From assembly GCA_033239525.1 (NCBI GenBank), contig BSYO01000024.1, positions 13,635,268 to 13,699,267 on the forward strand: 64,000 nt of DNA, given 5' to 3'. Positions 11,601 through 23,600 of this stretch are shown here, one piece after another (positions within the stretch are counted from its first letter, which is position 1; the number at the start of each line of letters is the position of its first letter). Made by a program: the position numbers and the translations under genes. The stretch is from Nepenthes gracilis (taxonomy: Eukaryota; Streptophyta; Magnoliopsida; Caryophyllales; Nepenthaceae). A model generated the notes under the pieces. The model ran no database searches. It had not been told where the DNA came from and was given only the letters and a program-made list of their open reading frames with translations.

Positions 11601-14600
11601 TTTTAAGAACCTTTGGCACGTTGTAAATGGCAGTCATTTATACTAACTAAAAGGGCATGCTACAGGTATATCGCAAATATTTTATAGTTATTCTCTTACT
11701 TCTCCCAAATATTAATCGTTCGAAGTGTGCTGACAACAAACAGCTTATTGGAAAATCATTGCAGGCCTTGCATTCGGATTAACCACATATATATATCGAA
11801 CTTTTAAATGATTATTTCACCTCTTTCAAAATTTCTATTCCTCGCAAGTTTTCCAGCCAGATAAATTCGAAAAAGAAAATGGCATCTAACTGGAAGAGGA
11901 GACTATGTAAAGGCAGGGGCTACACAAGTTGCATGAAGATAAACACGGGGGAGGAGGAGAAAGAAAGAAAGAAAAACAGTTTTTCAGTGCCATGCATGCA
12001 TGATATGTGCACCAAATCATGATATTTATGCCTGTCTTTGTGCTTTTTATTTTTTCTTAAGTTAATAAGTCTTGTTTCTACGTCAATGATAAATGTGACA
12101 AGAGCTTATGCACATATAATGGAGCTCTTTTGAAAGAGGAGAAATATAATCTGTGGTTCATATTGAACGTATTTTCCCTGGGCTTTCTCATGAATATGAT
12201 CTTGTATTGACAGCAGCAACTGAAGCATGAAACAGCAATTTTACAGAAGAAGATAGAAACGCTTGAAGCTGCTAAACGGTAGAGTGCCAGCGTAGTTTGA
12301 GATTTTTTTTTCTATTGCAATCCATATTGACTGAATTAAACACATGATGATTTTTTAACCTCCACTTTGGCTTATTTACTTCACAAAACCACCTTAAACT
12401 AGGGCTTTTTTGACAAAATTACCATTGTTTTTCTCAAGGAAAATTACCTATTCTTCATATTTGATCAACAAAGTTAGATCTAAATTGATGTCTTTAGTTT
12501 CTTTTTGGGCTGAAAAGGGCCAAAATGCCGTCATTTACCAAGCTTGTTGATCCTAAAAGTGAAAGGTGCTCTGAGAAGTTAGCTCATAAGGCAGAGAGAT
12601 GAACTATATGATAAACTGAAGAGAAGTATACGAAAAAACCCCTAATGACCGAGATGTATTTGAATACCCAATTGTTGGATGAGTTAGTGGTGGAACTAGT
12701 TATACACCGTGGAAGAAAAATAAAGATAGAGTGATTAAAATGGAGAAGAAAAATCAGAATTTTTATTTAATTGTTTCCAATTTCATATTTTTTTTATGGT
12801 ACAAGAATTCCATTAATGTAGCACATAGTTGGACCCTTCCAAATTTAAATTTAATATCAAAAACATAACTCATATTAAATCATCTAGGGACAAGACAATA
12901 AAAGACATTTAATATTTCTAATTAAATTTCAACTCCCCTAATTAATAGTATTAAAACAAAGGGATGAGATTATAATAGACATTTAATATTTCTAATCAAG
13001 TTTCAAATTCCATAATTTATTGAGATTAATTTCTTAACATCCCCCCTTGAATCCAATTAAGCTAAGGTCTTTATCCCAAGCATCATCCTCAATCTTTTGA
13101 ACGTATCAAACTTTAATGGTTTTGTAAAAAAGTCAGCAACTTGATCATAGGACGTGCAATATATCAACTTGAGTTCTTTGTTCTTCTCTTGCTCTTGGAT
13201 AATGTGTGTCAATGTACTTCTCTTATGGAACATGAGATTTTTTTCCAAGGCAATTGCAAACTCATTATCAATATAAATATTTATGGCACTTTTTTGAGAA
13301 AATTTAAAAAACTTTTAGTAAATTTTTAAGTCAAATTGCATAACACATGATAAAATTAGCCTCCCCATACTTGGCTTTGCAGGTTGATAGCATGAAAATT
13401 GCTTTTTTCTTTGAATATCATGTAAAAGCCGAATTGCCTGAAAAGAAAGCAAAACTGGTTGTGCTCTTTTGTTCATCAAAATCTCTTCCCTAATCACTGT
13501 TAGTATATCCACAAAGATCAAATTTATTAGTATATGAATAAAACAAACAATCAATTGAAGGTCCCTTTGATAAAATAGAGAAATTGTTTTGCCTCACTGA
13601 AATGGGTTTGATTAGGTGCTTCCATGTACCTACTAATCAAATCAACACCATGAAGAATATCTGGTCTATTACAAGGTATTAAAGACTACCAACAAGATTT
13701 TTTAAGTATGTAGGACTGACACCATTATTGTTAACATTCTTCCTTAGTTTCAAACCACTTGCTACGGGGTTATTGTCTAGATTGCATTCTTCAGTATGAA
13801 ACTTCTTGAGAACCTTCTTCTCATAGGCACTTTGAGAAATGAAAATTCCATCTTCTCCTTGTGCTACTTCAACGTTGCCCGTCATTTCAAAGTCCTTAAG
13901 TATGTTTCATCTGAAATCATCGATTAATGAAGAATTTTTTCTTGTACAAACCAAGTCATCAATATAAATATTTACAAATAACACATCTCCAATAGCAAAA
14001 TTTTTCAAATAACGTACATACTCATAAGGGATTTCTCAAACCGTTATCATGGAAGTATTTGTCAATTCCTTCATTCCATGTCTCTGGTGCCTTTTTAAGC
14101 CCATAGTGAACTTTCTTCAACTAGGAAACTTTACCTTTGTAACTTGACTTTAATGTACCCCAAGGAAGTTCAATATATATCTCTTCTTTAAGGAAATCAT
14201 TCAAGAATGCTGATTTCATGTTAAGTTGGTAGATCTTACATCGTTGTTGAATGGCGATCGAAACTAGCAGCTTGATGGTCCCCAACTGAACTACGGGCGC
14301 AAACATCTCTCCATAGTCAATCCCGACTACTTTCTTGTAGCCTTTGTTAATCAATCTTGCCTTGAATCATTGCACTTCACCACTTGCATTTTTCTTTGCA
14401 TTGTAGATCCACTTTACACCGGTACCTTTGTGGGCTTTCAATAAAGTGGTGAGTTCCTATGTGCTGTTTCTTTTTTATTGCCTCTAACTCCTCGTCGATG
14501 ACTTTTCTCCACTTCTTCTTGGATGGTAAATGAATCATAACCTGTGAAGAAATAAAATATGTTAAGATTATCATCATCATCAATTTCGGCAGCATCATAA

Positions 14601-17600
14601 ATTTCTCACAAACTCCTTGTCTTTTGCAACCAAGCCTCCGATGAAGATGGTGAATGGACACTTTGCTGAATTGATGATGATCTAGATCCATACTCTTATC
14701 ATTCACTTTTTGCTTCTAATTTAACTTATTACTCTCTTCAAAAATCATATTTTTACTAATGATAACTTGTCTAGTGAGAAGATTATACAATTTATAACCC
14801 ATGATTCTATTAAAAAAATGCATTTTACACCTTTATCATCAAGTTTTGTTCTTCTAGCCTCCAAGATTTAGACATGGGCTACACTCTTAAGGTGTCCGAC
14901 ATTAGGCTTGGAAAAACTCTACACCTTTTCATGTGTAATTTTTGGAACATTCCTTGTTAGACATTGTTTTTGTAAATAAACCACACAAGTTACTGCTTCA
15001 GCCAAAAATTTCCTAGGCAGCTCTTTACTTTTCAACATGCTTTGGACCATAATTAGAAATGGTCTTTTTTCTTTTTGGAAACTCCATTCAATTTGGTCGT
15101 ATAATATGGTATAACACGTTGTATAATTCCATACTCTTTATAAAATTTCATAAAAGCATCGGAAGTGTACTTGCCTCCTTGATCAAACCGTAACATCTTG
15201 ATATAGTGTTGATTTTGTTTTTCTATAATACTTTTAAACTCTTTGAACATATCAAATACTTTGGATTTTTTCTTTTAGAAATAAACCAAACCCTTCCGAC
15301 TATAATCAATTACAAAGTTAATAAATACCTATTCTTTCCATTCGAATCGGATTTAATGGACCACAAACATTAGTATAAACAAGTTCAAGCATTGTAATGC
15401 TCTCCACTTCACTTCCTTGGAGAAGTTAGATTAATAATACTTTTTGAGAATACATCCTTCGTAAATCTCATTTGAATGGTTGATTAGGGGCTTACCCTGC
15501 ACCATGTTATTACTTGAAAGTATTTTTAGCCCACTAAGATTTAGGTGGCTGAACCTTAAGTGCCATAATCATACCTCATCTTTCGAGACCTCATTCAAGC
15601 ATTTCACTACATTATGTTTGATGTCTAAATGGAACATCCTATTATTTGGCATCTTTATATTTGCAATCAAATTGTCAGCAATATCTTTGATTTTAAGATA
15701 ATTGACACCTTTTCAAAGAATTGTCCTAATATCAAAATATTATTTGTCATGCTTGGAACATAATAGATATCAGAAATAAAATCATGATTACTATTCTTGA
15801 GTTTGATAAGGATCTTGCCTTTGCCCTTCACCAAACTTTTGGAGAAGTCTCTAAAAGTAATTTGCCAATGAGACACGCCGTCAAGATTAACAAACATATT
15901 CTCTTTACTACACATGTGATTTTTCGTACCAGTGTCAAGGAACTGTTGGGGGTTGAGCAAAGCCGGTCGGACAAATCCGAGTTGGACAAAATGGCACGCA
16001 CAGTCACAACATAGTGGAAAACTCGAACCCTCCCGTCAGTCATCAACCACCAATTTAGTATAAACAAAGAATAAAAAAATGCACACCGTTTTTAACGTGA
16101 AAAATCTTTTTCAAGTTGAAGGAAAAAATCACTGGACAAACTCCGAAAGCAAATCCACTATGTAAAATTGATTGCAAAAACCCCTAAGACAGAATAACAG
16201 TAACATAGCCGAAATAAAATAAGAAAAATAATATTCAGAGTAAGGCAACTCTCCTTCTCTCTTATCTCTCAGTTTTTCTTCTCTCATTCTTTTTACTGGT
16301 GGTGCAATCCGCTCACTGATTTTACAAGTGTGGCGATAAATTGTGAACTACGAGAGCTCCCTTCTGCATTCCTGCTCCATTCCACTCTTCTTCCACGTTT
16401 CACAGCAACTATTGCTGGTACTACTTACGTTTACCGTACCCACGTCCGCTATTGTGGCCGTTATCGCTTTCACTTGTCACTTGTCTTTCTTTGCCTGAAG
16501 CGTCTATTGCACCCTTATAAAGACCTTGGCTCCAAATCCCAACTGTTCACTGGACCTGATTCTTACAGATGATTTATCATACCATCCCTGTCTTTTACCT
16601 GCGACTTTACGAGTTCCTGCGTTTTTTCAGACACGCATGCTCTGCAGGTCAACCTGCTCTCTACATAAACGGCGCATGCTCTGCATGATAGCTACATGCT
16701 CTATAAAACTTACAAATTTTGGAAAGTCAATTATTGTGCACAGTTAGCTGCCAGCATTCTAGACAAATTATCCTTGGCCATCACCTAGTGTCCTCCGTTT
16801 TCACCAGTCTCATTGGCTATCACCCAGTTCTCGGTCTTCACTAGTCTCTTTGGTCAACATAGCTTTCTGACCGTCCGACTTTTATCCATTTCGAAAATTT
16901 CATTCCGGAATTTCATTCATCTTTTGGAATTCCATTCCGACCTTTGCATTCCGAAATTCTATTCCGGCAATTGCATTCCAGAATTCCATATGAGCAAACC
17001 ATACTAGAAATTCCATATCGGCAATTCCTGCCTTGCATTCCGGCCATTCCATTTCGGCATTTGCCACTCTAGATTTCCACTTTGGAAATCCACTCCAAAT
17101 TTTTACTCTGGAAAATGCCACTCCAGCATTTGCACTCTGAGATTTGCCACTCCGGCAAATGGTCACTCCGAAATTTGTTACTCCGACAAATGGTCACTTC
17201 CAAGATTTTCCTTTTCTGACAAACGGTCTTCTCCGATATTTACCTTATCTGGCAAACAGTCTTTTTGGTCTTTGCTGCAGTCAGTTTGCAGCACTCCGAA
17301 CATTACACAAAACTTGTGTGATCCTCTGATGATGTGTTCGTTTGTTGAGTTATCCACAAGAGAGTGACAAATCCCAACAAACATCCCCTCACGACCTTGT
17401 GGGGAAAAAACTTCGCCTTTTCCCGGCAACCGTCATCGCCTATCTTTCGACAGCTTCCTCTTAATTGGGATTCTGGTGCCGGCTTCCGCAAGCCTGAATG
17501 ATACCTTCTTCCGCTCCACTAAATCTGGAGTAATCCAATTCCCCTTCATCTTCTTATCCGCAATCGAATCATTCTCCATTGCATTTCGCCTTGGCCACCT

Positions 17601-20600
17601 CAGCTCCACCTTTGGCCCAACTGGCTCCGCCCTTGGCCCTACTGGCTCTGTCCTTGGCCCTACTCAGCTCCACCCTTAGCTCTGCTCAGCTCCTCGACGA
17701 TGACACTATCAAGCCAAAGGTTTACAACCTCTTTCTTGTACCACTTGTGGGGGTTGAAGCAAAGCTGGTCGGACAAATCCGAGTCGGACAAAATGGCATG
17801 CACAAGCACAGCATAGTGAAAAACCTGAACCCCTTGTCAGTCGTCAGCCACCAATTTAATAGGAACAAAGAACAAAAAAGTGCACAATATTTTTAATGTG
17901 GAAAACTCTTCTCTAGCTGAAGGAAAAAACCACGAGAGAAACTCTGAAAGCAAATCCACTATGTAAATTGGTTACAAAAATTCCCGAGATAGAATAATAG
18001 CAACACAGCCGAGATAAAACAAGAAAAACAATATCCAGAGTAAGGAAACTCTCATTTCTTATCTCTCTATTTTTCTTCTCTCATTCCTCTTACTGGTGGT
18101 GCACTCCGCTCATTGATTTTACAAGTGTGGCGGTAGACGGTGAACTACGAGAGCTCCCTTCTACACTCCTGCTCCGTTCCGCTTTCCTTCCACATTCCAC
18201 CGTAGCTATTGCCGCTATTACTTTCGTTTACCGCACCCATGGCCTCTACTGCGGCCATTACCGCTTTCACTTGTCACTTGTCTTTCTTTGCCTGGAGTGC
18301 TTGGTACGCCTTTATAAAGACCTTGGCTCTAAATCCCATCTGTTCACCGGGTCCAATTCTTGCAGATGATTTGTCACACCAACCTTGTCTTTTCCTGCGA
18401 CTTCACGAGTTCCCGCGCTTCCCCAGACACGCATACTCTGCAGGTCAACCTGTTCTCTGCACAGACGGCACATGCTCTGCATGATAGTTACCTGCTTTGT
18501 AAAACTTACAAATTCTGAGAAGTCAATTGCTATGCACAGTTAGCTGCCAGCATTCCAGACAAGCTGTCCTCGGCTATCACCTAGTGTCCTCGGTCTTCAC
18601 CAGTCTCTCTAGCCTTCACTTAGTGTCCTCGGTTGTCATTAGTCTCTTTGGCCATTACCTAATCCTCGGTTTTCATTAGTCTCTTTGGTCAACACAACTT
18701 TCTAATCGGTCGACCTTTATCCATTCCAAAAATTCTATTCCGAAATTTCACTTCGGAATTCCTCTCCTGGAATTCCATTCCGGCCTTTGCATTCCATAAT
18801 TCCATACCGGCAATTGCATTTCAGAATTCCATACCGGCTAACCATACCGGAAATTCCATACCGGCAATTCCTGCCTTGCATTCCGGCCATTCCTTTCCAG
18901 CATTTGCCACTTTGGAAATCCACTCTGGCAAATGCCACTTCGAAAATCCATTCTGAATTTTCACTCCGGAAATTCACTCTAAGATTTTCACTCCAGCAAA
19001 TATCACTCTAGCATTTGCACTCCGGAAATACACTCCGAATTTTTAATCCGAAATTGCCACTCTGATAAACGGCCACCTCCGAGATTTGCCACTCTGGCAA
19101 ATGGTCACCTCCGAGATTTGCCTTCTTCGGCAAACGGTCTTCTCCAATATTTGTCTTTGTCGGCAAATGGTCTTTTCGGTCTTCGCTGCAGCCAATTTGC
19201 AGCACTCCGGACATCACACAAAACCTGTGTGATCCTCCAATGATGTATCCGTTTGTTGAGTTATCCACAAGGGAGTGGCCAATCCAAACAGGAACTACGT
19301 GCTTCTTTTGTCTCCATCAAGCCTACTTTGGGCTAGCAATATGGCCAGCTTCATAGTTATTTTTCTCCGCAAGATTAGCATACTCATAGCTATCATCATT
19401 GTCCTTTGATCTCCACTCGTAGCTATAATGTTCAATTTTTTGATAATTATGGTATTTCACATTTTTATTGCCACGCTATTGTCCACCATAACTGCCACCA
19501 TCTCTTCCCTTCCTTTCAATCTTCCTCTTCCTTTAGAAATAAAGGAATTTTCACCATGTCCACCTTCATATATACCTCTTCCACCATTGTTTCTTCCTCA
19601 ACCTCTGTAGCCTTGGCCTCCTCCTCTTTGGTAGGTCTTCCGTTGATCAATGAAAGCTTAAATTGGAGGGCATGCTCAAGTAAAGTCGAAGACTTCTTGT
19701 TTATTCATTGCTCATAAACCTTAAGTGTGGCTTTCAAATTATCAATCGTCAAATTAGTATGATCCTTTAACTATTGAATTGCAACAACATGCTCAAACTT
19801 CGAATTAAGTGCCATAGAATTTTTTTCTACCACACTTCATTTTTAAGTTTCTTTCCATATCTCTAGATTTGATTCACAATCATTATTGTTTTTGTGAAAT
19901 AATTGGCAATAGGTTCATCATCATGCATGTTAAACATCTCAAATTTGCCTCACAAAATTTGTAGTTGTCTTATCCATTCCTAGAAACAATTTTTTTAGAA
20001 TGTCTCATGCTTGCTTAGAAGTAGTAGTGGCAGAAATTTTTTTGAAGCTTGCTTTATCTATGCTTTGATAGATTAAATACAACGTCTTTCTATCTTTCTT
20101 TCTCGTCTCCTTCAATCGATTTTTTTGATTCTCTAGCAATGCTTGGGAGTTGGGCTCCTCATACCCCCAATCGAAAAGATCACTTAAGTCTTGAATTTTC
20201 AAGAGTATATTCATTTGGATACTCCAATTCTCATAGTTATCTTTTCCTAAAATAGAAAATTTCAGGTGGAAGAATTTGTCAATCTGAGCTCATTGACAAA
20301 TTTGATGGCTTTGATATCAAATCTCAATCAGAGCTAATTGTATTTAGAAGCCAAGTGCTTAATGGCTTTGATATCAATTTGATGAGTTGGTGATGGAACT
20401 ACTTATACATTATGGAATAGAAATAGAGATAGGATGGTGAAGATGGAGAAAAAAATTTAAAATTTTTATTCAAGTGTCTTCAATTTCATATTTTTTCCAT
20501 GATACAAAGACTATTAATATGGCATTGAGTTGGAACCTTCTAATTTTCAAATTCAATATTAATAACATAAATCATATTAAATCACCTAGGGGCAAAACAA

Positions 20601-23600
20601 CAAAAGACATTTAATATTCTTAATCAAATTTCAACTCCCCTAATTAATTGGATTAAAACCTAGAGATAATATATCAAAAGACATTTAACATTCCTAATTA
20701 AGTTTCAAATCCCATAATTGATTCAGATTAATTTGTCAACAAATATATCATCTTTGAATATTTAAACCTACTCCCTTAAAAGACCATGTCTGTGAACTTA
20801 ATAAGATCATTCTGGATTTAAAGAATGTTGGTGTCAAAATCGAAGACAAAGCCTTTATTTGGTTTTCTTCCTTATCCTCATGGTATGAAAAATTTGGCGA
20901 TACCATGTTGGATAGTAAAGAATCTATTTTAGCCAATGATATTAAGTCTTCCTAGTTGTAAATGGACATGAAAATATGGGTAGGAGAGATACTCCAAGAC
21001 GGTTTAATTCCAAGTGGTAGAAGTATAGTTGTAAATATTGGTCGATGGGTCATTATTGGGTTTTTGATACTACATTAATATTGTGATATGTTATTATATC
21101 GACACTATATTGCTGTTTATTGGCTGATATTCAAAGTATCACTATATACTTGATATTTGGTCAATATAAAAATATTGAAAATTAGTCTAGTAGAAAAAGT
21201 AAGTCATGGCCTAGGTCCCTTTGACATGATTCCAAACAAAGAGTGGTTTCCTGCCATCAAGTTAGGCATGGAAAGTTTCTGTAGGGAGACAAGAAAAAAA
21301 AAATTAGGTTATTGGTGCTGCAACATTATGAATTAAGATGTTTGATGGCGTTGAGAGGAATGTGGAAGTTTGGCGTGTTCCAAAACTGAATAATAATTTT
21401 ACTTCTTGGGCATTCCTTGTTTGCAAATATACAAAATTACCAAGCTAAGAATGGTGGCTTGGAAGTTTCAAAGGGAAGCTGGTTCAGGAGTTTTAGGCCT
21501 TTTTGTACATATGTTCTTTTATTATTGTTAAATTGCACTTGAGCGGTGGACGTACTCAATTTGGACAGAGTGCCACCTCTTAGCAGCGCATGAGAGGCTG
21601 ACTTGCACAAGTGAAGTTTGCTCTGTTGTCAGAATGGTGAATCAGGCATTTGAATGTTGTCTGGCATGAGAGGTAGGATTTGAAGCCAGATGCAATCGTA
21701 AAAGGAGTGATTTTAAGTATGTTTTGAACCCAATTTTCACATAACTTGAATGCCGACCAAGAGAGAAAAGGAGAGGAAGAGAAAGAAGAGAAAAACAAGA
21801 AGATTTAGCCATCCGTTTGGCTCCAAATGGTGTTTTTGTTTTTGTCAACCTCTGATCTGCTGTCTTAGTCATTGTGTAGAATGTTTTAACCTGTTTCTTT
21901 GTCTTATTTGCTCTTTTGTTATTCATTGCTCGAGTTGTTCACTGTTGGTAATATAACCTAATATGTTCTAGTGGTCTGATGTAATTGCACTTTTGATAGT
22001 AGATATATTTCGAACATAAAATCATATTGTTTTTTTTCTCATTTTCAAAAGGGTTTTCTGCATAAAATTTGTGTCACCCTTATAGTGTGATTATTATTTT
22101 GTATGTGCATTATTGTCTTACTCTTTACAAATTTTTGAACAAATGGTTCAGCAACCAATCTCTAGAAAGATTTGTTCTCAATTTTGCATGAACAAAGTTT
22201 CAGTGGACTGACCCTAACCTCTTAGAAGTACAGTTCACGGCACTATAGCAGGTTCTTTTTCTTCAGACTTGTCAGTTTTGGATACCACCAGAAACCGCAT
22301 ATGTAGTTAGGCATATATGTTGGACGGGAATGAATATCTTGAGTAAGCAGCGCATGTTGGATGGCTCAGTGGCAGTAAAGCAGGATTTCAACAAGCATTG
22401 CGTATTTTTGGAAATAGTGGACGGTGAAATTCAGTATGGCTACTCATAGTAGTAATGATATATTGGATTAAAACCACCCCAATTTGTCTCATATTGGATC
22501 TTTTTATTACTTAACGTTTATGTATGATTCTTCAATGAGGACATTTTTTGTTGAGCATAATGATGGGTATTTATCAAATTCAAACGGTGGAGATCAATGA
22601 TTGGGAAGAAGACCAACAGACAGATTAAGATGTTCAGAACTGATAGTGTCTTGTAGTATTGGTCCAAGTAATTTGATAAACACTGCAACGATGATGGTAT
22701 ACAGTGCACTACACTATACCAAGTGTTGGGTTTTAGTCACTCCCTTATGGATGCTACAACAAATGGAAGATCGTTCAAGTGGTAAAAGGCGCTAAAAGGT
22801 CGCACGATATTTGAACGAGGGTTGGCCGATGATCGGTTGAAGGTTAACAGAGTGGCACATGACAAGCGCCTGATTCATGCCTGTGCACTGATTCCAGATT
22901 GGGGGTCGCCTGAGGCTTACTCGAGAGGGCGTTGGTGCACCAATTCTAGTGGGCGCGTGATCAACGTGTGCTTGACGGGCACTCGAGTGCCTCTCATTGT
23001 ATAAAATTGCTCCTGATACGATTTTAGGGTAATCTAAAATCAATTTCTCATATAAGGAGCACCGTACAGAGAGAGGGAAGAGAAAGAGTGAAGAGGAAGA
23101 GGTTCGGTATCCGGTTGAGGTCCGATTTCAGTTTCGTTCTTCACCAAGGTCGAATGCGTTATTTTAGAGTGGTTTTTGGGATGTATTTTATTTGATTACT
23201 CTTATTTCTCAATGTACTTTCTCTTGTAAGTTGTTAGATATATTGAGAAAATTGTAATCAACTATTCTTCACTCGAGATTGTAATGAAGGGATTTCTGAG
23301 AGAGTTATTTGTAATCGATACTATTATTATAGTGGATTTATTCAAAATTTGTCCCGTGATTTTTCCTTTGGTTGAAAAGAGTTTTTCACGTTAAAAACGT
23401 TGTGCATTATTATATTTCTTCTGTTCATGAGTTTGGTGGTTGATATTTGATAGAGGGTTAGGGTTTTGTTCTGTTGCGTTGGGTTGTATGTGTCCGGGTT
23501 GAATCCCAACACCAAGAATGCTGCAACAAAATTGTGTTGTAGAACAAAAGAAGAACGCTGTGACGGAACGGATAGTTTTTTTTTTTTGAATCCGTCAGTT

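Larger units (their letters stand above)
15944..19290 (-). mobile_element. non-autonomous LTR element (large-LTR TRIM/LARD-like) nested in copia element E
   Basis: LTRs 15944-17379 (1,436 bp) and 17746-19290 (1,545 bp) enclose only 366 bp of internal DNA with no recognisable pol. A perfect 5-bp target duplication GGAAC lies at 15939-15943 and 19291-19295. The LTR ends are TGTTGGGG..CCCAACA and TGTGGGGG..CCAAACA. On the - strand a purine-rich tract (GTGAGGGGATGTT) precedes the LTR at 17380 and AGTGGTACAAG, a weak tRNA-Met-type primer site, adjoins 17745. It must rely on another element for its proteins. Confidence 0.88.
12677..20741 (-). mobile_element. antisense Ty1/copia element E, about 4.7 kb without its nested insertion
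   Basis: Two LTRs of about 363 bp (12677-13039 and 20380-20741) flank decayed copia coding sequence on the - strand. The polypurine tract (TTCAAGGGGGGA on the - strand) is at 13040-13051, before TGTTAAG of the 3' LTR. The primer-binding site TTGATATCAAAGCC (initiator-tRNA-Met type) is at 20364-20379. A second LTR element occupies 15944-19290. The left LTR end has mutated from TG to GG; a target duplication was not recognised. The LTRs differ at roughly one base in ten by eye, so the insertion is old. Confidence 0.85.

Noticed and set aside
17579..17896. 105-codon + strand frame with repeated Ala-Leu-Ala text
   Set aside because: Comes from short repeats in the interior of the non-autonomous element and runs into its LTR; no start context or domain.
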